Shown here piece after piece: positions 1-10,223 of a DNA stretch of 64,000 nt. A model generated the notes under the pieces. That model worked only from the letters and a program-made list of their open reading frames with translations, was not told where the DNA came from and did no database searches. The stretch is from Hemicordylus capensis. Its lineage: Eukaryota > Chordata > Lepidosauria > Squamata > Cordylidae. Within the stretch, counting starts at the first letter, position 1. The number at the start of each line of letters is the position of its first letter. A program made the translations under genes and the position numbers. Location of the stretch: positions 8,685,982 to 8,749,981 of the forward strand of contig NC_069671.1 in NCBI RefSeq assembly GCF_027244095.1, read 5' to 3'.

Positions 1-123
1 TACAGCTACCACCGGGCAATAAACACTAAAGCAGGAGCAGGTATCCTGCTGTACCTCCTGAGCAGAAAGCAAAAGAAAATTGCTGGGGGGGGAGAGAGGG
101 AGAGAGAGAGAGAGAGAGATTAC

Positions 124-202
124 CTTTCCTTGAACGCCTCTTCAAATTCAAAGCTTTCCTCCTTTTTTCTTGAAATTCAATCTGCAGTTTTATTTCCACA
201 AC
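124..202 (-). CDS. EP400: EP400 coding exon (after HSA domain)
   Basis: This 79-nt exon reads VVEIKLQIEFQEKRRKALNL and on to SRK, matching the human EP400 segment VVEIKLRVELEEKRKKALNL that follows the HSA domain. The acceptor is CTCCAG/GTTGTG and the donor is GGAAAG/GTAATC. It begins in phase 0, exactly where the upstream exon ends (IEQ), and ends with one extra base, so the next exon lies beyond the left edge of the window. The basic, coiled sequence is part of the post-HSA region of the p400 remodeller. A G-rich and (GA)n tract starts just inside the downstream intron. Confidence 0.95.
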
Positions 203-417
203 CTGGAGTATAGAATGAATAAGGTAGTGTGCAAGAAAAAATGTTAAATATCTTAAAGACAAATACAGTGGAAAGGAAGGTACTGGCACCATGCATGCAT
301 TTCCCTGGAAGTACATATCACTTGTACATGTACATTTTTAACTCAGAATATTTTAGTATAAGCATTTTCCTAATACCCTAAAAAGACTGATCTGATTCAG
401 CATGCTATTTGAGATAG

Positions 418-420
<3 letters not shown>

Positions 421-469
<49 letters not shown>
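421..469. repeat. (AC)n microsatellite
   Basis: About 24 uninterrupted AC units lie within an EP400 intron. Confidence 0.97.
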
Positions 470-471
<2 letters not shown>

Positions 472-525
472 GTTGATATAATGCTGACACAATACACATG
501 ATGGATCTGCTACACTACTTCAATG

Positions 526-527
<2 letters not shown>

Positions 528-602
<75 letters not shown>
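528..602. repeat. (TA)n-(CA)n compound microsatellite
   Basis: About 25 TA units run directly into about 12 CA units. A shorter GT/TA-rich stretch follows to about 660. Any reading frame across it is an artefact. Confidence 0.97.
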
Positions 603-603
<1 letters not shown>

Positions 604-1220
604 TACATACAAAGTGTGTGTGTATATATATATGTGGGTATGCATATGTTTATACACACACAAAAATATTTTTAAAATGAACTATATATTTAGTAAAAAC
701 AAAACAAAAAAACCCAAACAACACATGTACTCAAACAGAAGACAATTCTGAATTTAAGACAAATCCTTTTAAAAATACAGGTTAAACATATTTACCCAAA
801 AGGAAGAGGAGCTCTGACCCCCGCCCCCAACTTCTAACATCAAAGAAGTTGGGGGGAAACCTATTCCTGGGTTCAGGTAAATATGGTGCCCTCCTGTTTA
901 CAAATCAATAAAATATGGATAGGCTTTCTCGCTCGGGTCTTGGAAATAATCACCTGAAAACATGAACTACCACTTTGACACTGCCAAGCTTGCCTAGAAT
1001 TGCATTGACATCCATTCACTGTTATTGATGTATTTTATGGAAATAAGGAGTTAAAAATCAGTGTTTTCCCATGCTATGGGAACATTTTCCATTATTGAAA
1101 ATTATTTTCCCAGAAAATATTGAACCCCACATCTCTGATAATAATCATCTATGTCACAAACAACAAAATATAACCCAAACCAAAAACGATCATAAGAGAA
1201 GGGATTCCCCACAAGAACCT

Positions 1221-1415
1221 AAGAACACAGGAAGCAGCCTTCTACTGAGTCAGACCCTTGGTCCAGCTTGCTCAGCAATGTCTACACTGACTGGCAGCGG
1301 CTCTCCAGGGTTTCAGGCAGGAGTCCTTCCCAGCCTACCTGGAGATGCTGCCAGGGATTGACCCTGGGGCCCTCTGCAGGCAAAAGAGATGCTCTAACAC
1401 TGAGCTCCGGCCCCA
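1221..1415 (-). repeat. tRNA-derived SINE
   Basis: Read on the minus strand it starts with a tRNA-like head (GGGGCCGGAGCTCAGTG, box-B-like GGTCAATCCC) and ends with the body tail that reads GGTCTGACTCAGTA in better copies. The same family recurs at least ten times in the window. The head suggests an Ala- or Val-type tRNA ancestor; I give no formal family name. Confidence 0.9.
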
Positions 1416-1739
1416 CCCTCAACACAAGAGTCTTTCTCAGCATCCTGCTTTCCACATTGCCCAACCAGTTGTCTCTGAGAAGCCCCATAAACAGGGCTTG
1501 GGGGCAAAAGCTCTATCCCGATGCTGTCCCCCAGTATGCTGTCTCTGAACAGGGAGGTTTTATTTAGCCCTCCCCGCAAAAAAATCATGACTGACAGACC
1601 TCTCCTCTCTGAAATCCCCTTACTGTGCTGACAACCCTTTAATCCGGGACTGTCCCTCCACGATACCGCAAGGTATCCCAGCAAAAGCATCCAAAGACCA
1701 GAATGTTCAACTGGCAAACGAAGAGGACAGAGGGGTTAC

Positions 1740-1880
1740 CTGTTCAATATTGGACCAGAAATATTCTATTTCTCGCGCGATGGATGCTGCAATGCGCCGC
1801 AACTTGTTCTGCTCCTCTCTCCTGGCCCGCTCCTCGTTGGCCTTCTTTTCTTCATGGTAGCGAGCCACAGTCCGGACCAT
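1740..1880 (-). CDS. EP400: EP400 coding exon (C-terminal part of HSA domain)
   Basis: The exon is 141 nt (47 codons, phase 0 at both ends) and reads MVRTVARYHEEKKANEERAR and on to REIEYFWSNIEQ. Human EP400 has LVRTVVRHHEEKQ...REIECFWSNIEQ in the same place. Acceptor TTATTAG/ATGGTC, donor GAACAG/GTAACC. In the family the HSA helix recruits nuclear actin and actin-related proteins (BAF53a) to the TIP60/p400 complex. The next exon in the message is at 124-202. Confidence 0.97.
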
Positions 1881-1967
1881 CTAATAACAAATTTGCATGG
1901 TAAGGGGAGGAAAAAACCCGATTTCTGTGGACAGTTTCGTCTATGTCAGCACCGTTCTGGATACCTA

Positions 1968-2074
1968 ACAGATTTGATTAGAAGATAGATTTGCCAAAAC
2001 GACTGGAGCAATAACAGCTTGAGCGTGTTATTGCTCCAGTCGTTTTGGCAAATCTATCTTCTAATCAAATCTGT
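1968..2074. repeat. Perfect 49-bp-arm palindrome
   Basis: The left arm 1968-2016 and right arm 2026-2074 are exact reverse complements around a 9-base loop (GCTTGAGCG). It lies about 90 bp upstream (in the gene's sense) of the EP400 exon at 1740-1880, in the preceding intron. It shares no sequence with the common hAT miniature elements here. The arms show no mismatch, so it is young or maintained. Confidence 0.95.
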
Positions 2075-2249
2075 CTGTGAAAGCAGGACCGGACACTTCT
2101 GGGAAAGAAATAGGGTCAGCTAAATATGAGAGGCCAACAGGACGAATCGGGGCTAGCTCCCAGTTTGAGGGGACACTCAGCAAGGTGACTTTCGGTGGGG
2201 CCCTTTCTACCTGGGTCAACCCATGACCACGATAGGGGACATGGTAAAA

Positions 2250-2385
2250 CAGGCCTGCTCAGCTTTGGCCCTCCTGCAGATGTTGGTCTAGCGCTCCCAT
2301 AATCCCCGACTATTGTCCACTAAGGCTGGGGATTATGGGAGTTGTAGTCCAAAAACAGCTGCGGGGCCAAAACTGAGCAGGCCTG
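2250..2385. mobile_element. hAT-type MITE (CAGGCCTGCTCAR family)
   Basis: The terminal inverted repeats are CAGGCCTGCTCAGCTTTGG and its complement. The element is flanked by an 8-bp target duplication, TGGTAAAA/TGGTAAAG (7 of 8). The core carries the word gggattatgggagttgtagt shared by most MITEs in the window. The 8-bp duplication and CAGG ends fit the hAT superfamily. Confidence 0.9.
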
Positions 2386-2536
2386 TGGTAAAGGGACACA
2401 CTTCCTTTGCCTCTTTAAAAGCAAGCCGCAAGAAGGCAGTCCTCACTGATTGCTGGAGAAAGCAGTTGGATATCAATCGCAGCCAAAATTTGTATGCCCC
2501 CAATGGAAGAGATTCTCAAAGAGCTAATGGCTTTAA

Positions 2537-2800
2537 AATGGCTTTGTGCCGTCGAGTTGGTGTCGACTCCTGGCGCCCACAGAGCTTTGTGGTTTTCTTG
2601 GGTAGAATACAGGAGGGATTTACTATTGTCATCTCCCGCGCAGTAGGAGATGATGCCTTTCAGCATCTTCCTATATTGCTGCTGCCTGATATACTGGTAG
2701 GTGTTTCCCATAGTCTGGGAAACATGCCAGCGGGGATTTGAACCAGCAACCTCTTGCTCCCTAGGCAAGTCAATTCCCCGCTGGGCCATTAGGTTAGCTA
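2537..2800 (-). repeat. Sauria SINE
   Basis: The minus strand reads a tRNA-like head (GGCCCAGCGGGGAATTGACT, GGTTCAAATCC), then the body aggaagatgctgaaaggcat and the BovB-like tail cgccaggagtcgacaccaac...cgacggcac. This layout is the known Sauria SINE of squamates, which uses BovB for mobilisation. It is the strongest single indicator of a squamate genome. Confidence 0.95.
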
Positions 2801-3080
2801 GGACTTAATTGCTTGTCAACACATCAATATAAGGAAAGGGAAACAGCCAAGCCAAGACAGCTACCAAACCATACAGGCTGAGGAAAGCACATTGCTCAAC
2901 GATACGGATGGCCTCGCCAGGTCTTGGCCATGTCTGGGGATGATGGGAGCAGTGGTCCAACCACATCTGGGGACCCAAGGTTGGGAACGTCCGGCCCAGA
3001 GAATAGAGTGACCCCTGAGAAGATAGGACCACCCCCTTTCTACATTGTGCCAAGACAGTCCCCGTGAAAGTGTACCGGAC

Positions 3081-3266
3081 CTTCTTAGCCGTCGCCATCT
3101 TCCATTTCCTCTCTTGAGCAAAGTCAGTGGCCATCCACTGCATCTCCTCCAGGAGGTAATCCCAGTGAGACTTGGGCCTGGGGGCCTCTTGGAGTTTGGG
3201 CAGGCGTCTCAGGGACCACAGCCCTTCTTTCCGCAGTTCCGCAATCCGCTGGTGGACCTGGTTCTC
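3081..3266 (-). CDS. EP400: EP400 coding exon (N-terminal part of HSA domain)
   Basis: The exon is 186 nt (62 codons) and reads ENQVHQRIAELRKEGLWSLR and on through HWDYLLEEMQWMATDFAQER to TAKK. Human EP400 is nearly identical here (RIAELRKAGLWSQRRLPKLQ). HWDYLLEEM starts at about residue 799 of the predicted protein, the position of the human HSA domain. Acceptor CCAAAG/GAGAAC is clear. The donor is AAGAAG/GTCCGG, a poor match to GTRAGT, but exact codon phase on both sides and protein similarity support it. Reading past it leads only into the intron. Confidence 0.96.
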
Positions 3267-3359
3267 CTTTGGAAGCAAGAAAGGGGGGTGGGGGAATATG
3301 ACTAGCTGGGAAATAAGTTGCACTTTCAAAGCTGGGAGAAAACTACTTTGAAGAATATG

Positions 3360-3841
3360 TATACTGTCAACCCTACTGCGGTTTTAACAACTACGGTTCT
3401 GAGTATCCGTGAGTATTATTGTGGTTCTGAGTATCTGTGACTGGGAAATTGTGACTGTCTTACCGATCACGACCTGAGTATCTGCAGTTTAGCGAGTTTT
3501 TTTGGTGATTTTTTTTGGGGGGGGGGTCCGTGATTTGGGGGTGTTCAGAAGTTCAATCCACTCATTCCTCTTGCTGACCCGGCTGACTACTCACTATTTA
3601 AAATGACTTTTAGTGATTTTGTGGGGTTCAAAACATGTCCAGCAGTTCAATCTGCACACTCCTCTTGCCAACTCTGGGCACTTTTAGGGGATTTTTTCCC
3701 TTTGATTTTTAGCTGTTTTCGCGATCACGGTTCCCCTAACCCCGTTTCTCATTGTTTTCAATTGCTCGCCAACCGCGAATTTGCCAACCACAGGGTTTTC
3801 CAGGAATGGAACCCTCGCAATTGGCGAGGGATAACGGTATA
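3360..3841. mobile_element. Tigger/pogo-like non-autonomous DNA element
   Basis: The two ends are imperfect inverted repeats (TATACTGTCAACCCTACTGC and, on the other strand, TATACCGTTATCCCTCGCC) next to TA dinucleotides. The interior is rich in 'gcggtt', 'tcgcgatcacgg' and 'gcgaat' words, the style of Tigger-derived elements. It has no transposase frame. Confidence 0.7.
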
Positions 3842-4780
3842 TCGCTGTAACAACAATCAAAAGAGTTGGGAGATACAAAACCCATCCTCTAGCTGTGAGG
3901 AGTCCTGGGTAGGCGGTCACCATCCACTTTTTAATATGAGCAGATTCACCCTTCCAAGGGAATATTCTGGGAGAGTATAATGGAAAACCCCTCCCTACAA
4001 GATAGGCTTGAGTAGTCTTAGGCCTTCAAGAGTGTGTGACTAGGGCAGGACCCAATGTGGAGTGACACTCTATAACAACAAAGATTTATTAATAATTGGA
4101 TGATAAAGAAAACTAGAGAGTCCTCAACAAGCGCTGTTTCCATTCAAGTAAAACCCTTCCCCATGAACTACAAGAACCATGGAGTCAGAGCCAAAATAAA
4201 TGGACAAAAATAAATTTTTTTAGTTGATTAGCCAACTTCCAGCCAATAATGCTCAGGGCTCCAGTCCTTATTTCGGTGTTTGACCAACATAACAGCAAAG
4301 TAAACAAAAGAACAGTGAAGACAACCTACTCCTACAAGGTAATAGGGAATCTCTATAAAATTACCTAAAACATAATATAGTGAGTAGAAGAAGATAAACG
4401 TTAAAACTATGAACATAAAACTATATGTAAAAATTAATCAACACTGGTATCAAAATGATACTGAGTATAAAGGTGGCAAAACAGCAAAATTCTGTGCCTA
4501 ATACAGAACGGTGTTAAATCTCATTCCATATTGTATTCTATACTACATATGGAAACAGTATATCCGACAAGGGGATGCAACGTACATACAGGCACTAAAA
4601 TGTTTAGTTCTTATTCAACTCTAAATGAATTTTGCTAGCAATAAGGCAGAACTTGGCCACATTATAGGATCTAAGGTCATTCCGATCTGTCAAGAGGAAA
4701 TTAAGATAAAAAGAATCAGTACAGCCTGGATATGAGCTAATCTATGGAGCAATAAGCTTATGCCGAATGTCACAGTAGTT
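3842..4780. other. EP400 intron, AT-rich, unclassified
   Basis: I see no gene or repeat I can name here. The stretch is AT-rich; 4,040-4,240 is a little more structured and may be an old unclassified repeat. Confidence 0.4.
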
Positions 4781-5330
4781 TTTATTTATTTCTTTATTAG
4801 AAACATTTACTATACCGCCCACTCTGAAGACTCTGGGTAGTGTACAAAAACATGCAAAGCAAGACAACACTAAAATTACATGCTGAATTAAAAACTAAAC
4901 TAACAAAAACAGAAAAAAACCAAATAGGTAGACTATAGGGCAAAAGCCTGGCAAAAAAGAAAAGTCTTCAGTAGAGATTTAAAAATCAGTAAGGAAGGGG
5001 CTAAACAAATGTGAAGGGGAAGGGAGTTCCAGACAAGTGGGGCAGCAACCGAAAAGGCCCTTTCACGGGTCCTAGAGCTCCGAACCTCTTGGAAATCAGG
5101 GACCGACAAAAGGGCCATCTGAGATGATCTGACCGGACGGGATGTAACTGGATGGGAGAGGCGGGGCTGTAGGTAGACAGGTGCCAAGCCCCGCAAGGCT
5201 TTGAAGGTCAAAACCAGGACCTTAAATTGAACTCGGAAGCAAATAGGCAACCAGTGCAATGACTGCAGGAGAGGTGTTACCCCGTCATATTTTCTGGCAC
5301 CCAGTATTGACAGTACAAGAGTACATGAGC
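4781..5330 (-). mobile_element. L2/CR1-group LINE 3' end
   Basis: The minus strand encodes the C-terminus of a LINE ORF2 (LHWLPI-type start, then KVLVLTFKALRGLAPVYLQP and the usual TRERAFSVAAPLVWNSLP block), followed by a 3' UTR that includes tataccgcccactctgaag. Only the last roughly 110 codons remain, as in most 5'-truncated copies. Confidence 0.85.
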
Positions 5331-5673
5331 CATCATTTCAATCTCACCGGAGCCACAGGGGCAAATACGCTCTCCGTATGGGGCCAATAATGCAAATCTG
5401 GCTGGCCGGCTGAGTGTAGGCACAGCCGTGCCATTTTGAATCGAATGATCAGGGTTGCTTTTACTTTCTCTCCCATTAATTTCTCTCCAGTTTCTTTGCC
5501 TCCAAAGCCGCCTCTCTCTCCCCCCCTGTCCTGCAGCAAACCTACCCCATAATCCATGGTTTTGATGTTACAATCCCTTATTCTGTACATTCTGCCATTC
5601 TAACTGGCCCTCTGCAGGCGGAAGGGGTGGTCTTCCAGGCCACTGGTGTAAGATGGGGAAAAAACATTCTTAC

Positions 5674-5976
5674 CAGCTTAACCTGTTCCGCCAGCTTCTC
5701 TTGGGAGCTGTCCTGGGGCAGAGCGGTGGCATTCTGAGAAGGGCTCTGTGTCTTCGGAGCGGCCGTCACCGCCACGCCTGGGGGTTTGGAGGCGATCAGA
5801 GATGCCGACTTGTTGGTCACTGGTGATGTTCGGTTGGTTTGTGCCGGGTACGTGGCTTGCGGGGCCGTGCCGGGAGCACTTGCTGATGGGTTGGATGAAG
5901 CAGGGGCAAGTGCACTGGCTGGAAGACGCTGGGAATTCTGCACAGGGTCTGCTGAGGATCGTGCCAGGGTGACAAT
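5674..5976 (-). CDS. EP400: EP400 coding exon (Ser/Pro/Ala-rich linker)
   Basis: The exon is 303 nt (101 codons, phase 0 both ends), reading IVTLARSSADPVQNSQRLPA and ending SQEKLAEQVKL. The human counterpart runs STRLPVDPAP...KPQSPAQNATSSQDSSQ...EQITL, so the match is clear in the second half and looser in the first. Acceptor ATCTGCAG/ATTGTC, donor AAGCTG/GTAAGA. The sequence is low complexity and predicted disordered; no catalytic role is expected. Confidence 0.93.
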
Positions 5977-6189
5977 CTGCAGATGACACACATTTGTTTA
6001 GATGGAGAAAGGAACTTATTTAAATAAACCTTTACTTCTTTTAAGGAATTGTCTCCAGATCTCCTCTGTGAGCCCTGTTCTAAACAAACGAGGTTTCTCT
6101 GCTAAATATGAGGCCAACTCGAATTATCCCTAACAGATTTAGTATTTTTAGATCCAACTGTTCAGCCCTTTCAAGAAAGCTGCAATATA

Positions 6190-6480
6190 CTGAAATTTTT
6201 TTCAATATTCACCAGCTCATCTGGTGGCAACTCAGGGCCAGGCCTTTTCCAGAGCCGCTCTGAGACTTTGGAAGGAACTCCCTATAGGCACAAGACCTTC
6301 CCCATTTCTGGTGGGCTTTAAAAGAGTTCCCAAGATTCATTTATTTAAGCAAGCCTTCGACCAGCTGTAAGTTGGTTTTATTACTGTTTTGAATTTTAAC
6401 TGCCTTCATGTTTGGTTTTTATTGTTTTCTATTTTTGTAAACCGCCGTGGGACGTGTGTGTGGCGGTGCAGAAACGCAAT
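6190..6480 (+). mobile_element. L2/CR1-group LINE 3' end
   Basis: The plus strand carries the degenerate end of ORF2 (ctctgagactttggaaggaactccct, i.e. LRLWKELP-like) and a 3' UTR ending gtaaaccgccgtgggacg. Confidence 0.75.
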
Positions 6481-6735
6481 TAAATTAAATTTAAATTTCA
6501 TTAAATTTAAAAGTAAAAGTAATGAAAAAGTAAAATAAAAATAAATTAAAAATAAAATAATCAAAATTAAAATAAAATTTAAGAAAAAATCAAAAAAGTA
6601 AAAGTAAAATAAGAATTAAATAAAAATAAAAAGGAAATCAAAATCAAATTTGAAAATTTAACACATTAAAATGGAAAATTAAAGTAAAAATAAATAAAAT
6701 AAAATAAAATTTAAAAATTTTAAAAAATAAAGGGA
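6481..6735. repeat. A-rich degenerate tail (AAAT/AAATT)n
   Basis: About 250 bases are almost pure A/T, made of drifting AAAT, AAATT and AAAAT units directly after the LINE 3' end. They stop about 60 bp from an EP400 splice donor. It looks like an expanded LINE tail. Confidence 0.8.
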
Positions 6736-6792
6736 CATAGGAGGAGGCTTCTTTCCACAAGCCTGCGTTCCCACCCATTTGGGCTCCAATAC

Positions 6793-7172
6793 CTGCTGCT
6801 GGGCTGGAGCCTGTGGCTGCGCTACCTGGGCCGCCATCTGCCCTTGCGCATGCGCTTGCTGCTGGAGTGGTGCCTGAACCTGGCTGTGCGACAGGGTGGC
6901 GGCGACCGATACGCTCTGCGGCTGGGGCTTCCCGTGGAGCGGAGATTGCGTCGGGGCCTCCGTGATCTGTGTGGGCGGCTGTGTCAGCTGCAGCGTGGCG
7001 GGGAGAGAGGTGATGGGGATATTGGTGGGCTGCAGGCGCCCAGGCAGCTGAGGCGGGGGAGTGTGGAGACTTGCCGCATTCTGCACCGGAGGGCCCTTGG
7101 AGGGGTCGTACTGCTGCTGGCTCTGCTTCTGCCCGGTGAGCTGGACCGCTTGCGGGGTGGGAGGCATGCCGC
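6793..7172 (-). CDS. EP400: EP400 coding exon (Gln/Pro-rich)
   Basis: The exon is 380 nt, entered with two bases of a split Gly codon and left in phase 0. It reads GMPPTPQAVQLTGQKQSQQQ, then YDPSKGPPVQNAASLHTPPP and a Gln-rich end (...QAPAQQQ). Human has GMPPTPQAAQLAGQRQSQQQ and YDPSTGPPVQNAASLHTPLP, so the first third is very well conserved. Acceptor CTTCCAG/GCGGCATG, donor CAGCAG/GTATTG. The region is disordered and, in the family, lies between the N-terminal EP400 domain and HSA. Confidence 0.96.
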
Positions 7173-7459
7173 CTGGAAGGCAAAGAGGAGATCAAAAACA
7201 GAGGTGAGTTGGGGAAGCCGATGCTTTGGGACGCGTGTAACCTCAGAGAAGGGCAAGGAGATTACAGGCGGGTTCAGACACCGCAAATGAAATGGCGAAC
7301 CGCCCACTCACGGAACTCAGCAGCAACCTCAACTCTCAGTGTCGGGAAGGCAGTGCTAATGCCGAGTGTGTCTTCTGAACCTGCCAAGGTCGGAATGTTC
7401 TACCCTACTTGCGGTTCCAGACTTTGGTTCGGTTCCTAACCACAAGTAGGGTAAAATAG

Positions 7460-7725
7460 GAACAGAGGAATCTGCCTTATACCGAGTCAGACCCGTGGCC
7501 CATTCAGCTCAGTATTGTCTACCCAGACTGGATGTGGCATCTCCAAGGTTGCAGGCAGGAATCTCTCTTGGCCCTATCTGGAGATGCCAGGAAGGGAACT
7601 TGGAACCTCCTAGGTGCAAATGTGTCTTCCGAAGGGGAATAGCTTATTAGTGCTCATACGTTGTCTCCAACTCAAATCCAAACCGTAGTGGGCCCACCTT
7701 AGCAAATTCATGCTCGCTACCGAAA
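7460..7725 (-). repeat. 5S/tRNA-headed SINE
   Basis: On the minus strand a degraded 5S-like head (around ttagcaa..ccaaaccg) is followed by the body ending ggtctgactcggtataaggc. The copy is old compared with those near 60 kb. Confidence 0.7.
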
Positions 7726-7727
7726 GA

Positions 7728-7870
7728 ACATAAGAACAGCCCTGATGGATCAGGCCCAAGGCCCATCTAGGCCAGCATCCTGTTTCACATACTGGCCCAC
7801 CGGCACTTCTCCCATGAATCAACATTGGAGGATTCGGGCCACCGAGCTTCAGGAAACAGTGGCTCGCCAT
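7728..7870 (-). mobile_element. CR1 LINE 3' fragment
   Basis: Contains the typical squamate CR1 end in reverse (gatcaggcccaaggcccatc, cagcatcctgtttcacatac). Confidence 0.85.
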
Positions 7871-8455
7871 TTCCTGTGTCATCTGAACCTGCCCAAAGCT
7901 TCACTCCTTACCACTCTGGCACACGACACCATCACTTAAACATAAACGAAATATTACAGGACAATCACAGTAAGACATTCAGTCAATGCCACAATCCACC
8001 ATGCACAAAACTTTCCAGTGAAGCAATCTCGACAATGGAAAAAGCGGCCCCAGAACGTACTCCTCAATTATTTTCTATGTCAATTCCTTAATTTTTTTTA
8101 AAATGCTGACAGATAGATGTAATAATAATGCAAGTGTAGGAAATCGTATTTAGACAAACAGACATCTACGACCCAAGAACTATCAATCTGCAAAGGGACG
8201 GACGCCCAGGTGAACAATTGTGCATTTCCTCGTGTGCCCGCTTTCCACGTCCGCGTGCGCCACTGGAGACCGTTGCTCAAGTCCATTGGCATGAACCAGG
8301 CATTTCATACCAAATATTAATTTACAAGGGGGAAGAACGGGCTGGAAGCAGAGATCTCAGAATGAGAGCTCGATGCAGCCAGATTCCTGCTTCCGAGGTC
8401 AACGCTCCCCCCCCTCGCTAAATTAATCTGCGGCCAGCATGTGGTGGCACCGTAC

Positions 8456-8563
8456 CTTGTGCTGTTGGCATGAGCTGTTGAAGAGGGACTCCCGTAGCCA
8501 CGCCTGGATGCTGAAAAACCATCCCGTGACGGCCCACTTCAATTCGGGGTCTCTTAGACGAAT
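8456..8563 (-). CDS. EP400: EP400 coding exon (SKRPRIEVG segment)
   Basis: The exon is 108 nt: two bases complete an Asp codon, then SSKRPRIEVGRHGMVFQHPG and GVPLQQLMPTAQ, then one base of a Gly codon. Human EP400 has QSKRPRLEVGHQGVVFQHPG and GVPLQQLMPTAQGG. Acceptor ATCACAG/ATTCGT, donor CACAAG/GTACGG. Both junction phases agree with the neighbouring exons. Confidence 0.96.
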
Positions 8564-8894
8564 CTGTGATAGTCAAATTCCATTTACGGCAGGGAACAGC
8601 GGGAAGGGGTGCAGGTTACAAGGGTTACAAAAAGATGCCCCACGGTGGGTTTTTTGTGGTTTTTTAAAATCGGCTTTGGTATCTACGACTCTACGGGGGA
8701 AGAGGTGTCAAAGCTTTGTGGCTGGCTGTGACAGGAGCACATGACATGCAATCAACACTCCTGTCGCGACTAACCAGCCAAAGGCTTTGGCAATGTTGTC
8801 AGACAGAGGCCACGTGTTTTTAATCAGCGTTAAAACCGAGATGGTTCTTACAGTGAGACAAGTATCGACCACATTCTACCGAAGGCAACCGTAC

Positions 8895-8982
8895 CTGCAG
8901 ACGTAAGTGCTTGCTGTCTCTTAAAAGCTTCGATTTCTAGGGTATTCACAGTTCCTGTGACCGGAGTCCCTGCATGCACCTG
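8895..8982 (-). CDS. EP400: EP400 coding exon (FKRQQA segment)
   Basis: The 88-nt exon reads QVHAGTPVTGTVNTLEIEAF and KRQQALTSA, ending with one base of an Asp codon. Human has QALAGSLVAG...VETDLFKRQQAMPSTG. The donor is CTGCAG/GTACGG. The acceptor is a tandem TAGCAG: using the first AG (start 8,982) gives PFQ-QVHAG, which matches human PFQQALAG; the second AG (start 8,979) would drop one Gln. Confidence 0.9.
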
Positions 8983-9059
8983 CTATCACAAAAAAAACAA
9001 CAGAAGAATTAAGATTCAGTCAAATCCTTAGCTGTTTTTACCAAAGTTAGAGCCCACGG

Positions 9060-9375
9060 CTTTTATGTATGCATTATAATGGTACACCACCCCAAACGCG
9101 CGCCTCTGGTGGTTTACAACAACATGAAACAAATTAAAAGCAAAAATTCACACACCAGAACAATTTAAAGCCACAATTCCAGTGAAAAGGCTTGGGGGAA
9201 TAAATGTGTCGTTAGAGACTTTTTTAAAGCTGTCAGTGATGGGGAGGCTCTTATTTTGGCAGGGAGAGCTTTCCTAAGGCACAGGCCCATCCCTGAGTAG
9301 CCACCAGACAAGCCAGCGACAACTGCAGAAGGACCTCTCTGGATGATCTCAAGGGGTGATGGGGCACATAGCAAA
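9060..9375 (-). mobile_element. Degenerate LINE-like repeat
   Basis: The first part (ggtacaccacccc...ggtggtttacaac) resembles a CR1/L2 3' UTR in reverse. The remainder has a short minus-strand frame (RASPSLTALKKSLTTHLFPQ) in the style of LINE ORF2 ends. Family uncertain. Confidence 0.45.
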
Positions 9376-10014
9376 GGAGACGTTCTCTTTAAAACACAAA
9401 CAAACCACCAAACTGTTCCAAAAGCTGCTGACCTTTTAAAGAAGTGTGTCTAATGAATCCATGTCGACTCCAATGCTCAAAACCTCAACTTATAAGCATG
9501 ATTCACCAAGAGGACTGCATCTATCTCATCAACAACTCGTACTCCCAAAAGATAAATTTCTCGCTCTGTGACATTAGTAGCGGCTTTGCATGATCGCCAG
9601 GAAATACGCATGCTCCCAACAGGTGTTCTGTCTGAACCCGCCCAGACTCGCTTCCCAAGCATCTGCCTGGCCTTCTCTGCCAAACACCAAATGCAGGTTA
9701 CAAACCGGTGGAAAATGCCAAGCAAGTGTTAGGCGGAAGGCTTGGGAGCCAGACTCTGGTGGGTTCAGAACACACCAGGAGCGTGCGCACCCAGGCGATC
9801 GTGGGGTGCAGAGCCGGGTGCATCTGCCTCTCTCTCTAGCAAAGCAAGATTTACAACTGAAAGTTGGTTTACATTCAGCATTTTCTCTCTCACAGCCGAA
9901 AGCCTCCGGCCTGCTGGATGCCGTGATCAAAGCACAACCTCATCTTGCATTCTTAAAAAAGGGTCAAGAGCTCGGCATTTTCAATACGATGGGAGACTCC
10001 TGGCAAATGTAGGA

Positions 10015-10197
10015 ACCAGCCCTATCCATCCCCAGCACAGCATCCCTCCAGTGGCTGCTGCTGGTGCCTAACGTAAGCGTCTTGTTTTGTTTTTTTAGAT
10101 TGGGAGCCCTTTGAGGACAGGGAGCCATCTTACTTACTTACTAATTTATTTGTAAACTGCTTTGGGAACGTTGGTTGAAAAGTGGTAAACAAATATT
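10015..10197 (+). mobile_element. CR1 LINE 3' end
   Basis: The plus strand reads ccccagcacagcatccctcc, then agattgggagccctttgagg and the ending gtaaactgctttggg...aagtggtaaac, the standard squamate CR1 3' UTR. Confidence 0.85.
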
Positions 10198-10223
10198 CAC
10201 GGTGGTGGGGGGAGGAGGAGGAA

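Larger units (their letters stand above)
203..1220. other. EP400 intron sequence with simple repeats
   Basis: This is intronic DNA. It contains two large microsatellites listed separately. At about 740-900 lies a diverged copy of a repeat related to the one at 49,855-50,035 (shared words such as aagacaaatcctttt and ggtaaatatgg). Nothing else is recognisable. Confidence 0.6.

Noticed and set aside
498-680. Reading frame of alternating Tyr/Ile and Thr/His
   Set aside because: Product of the (TA)n-(CA)n microsatellite.
2805-3080. Extension of the EP400 frame beyond the HSA exon
   Set aside because: Similarity to EP400 stops at TAKK, and phase with the next exon is exact at 3,081; the rest is intron.
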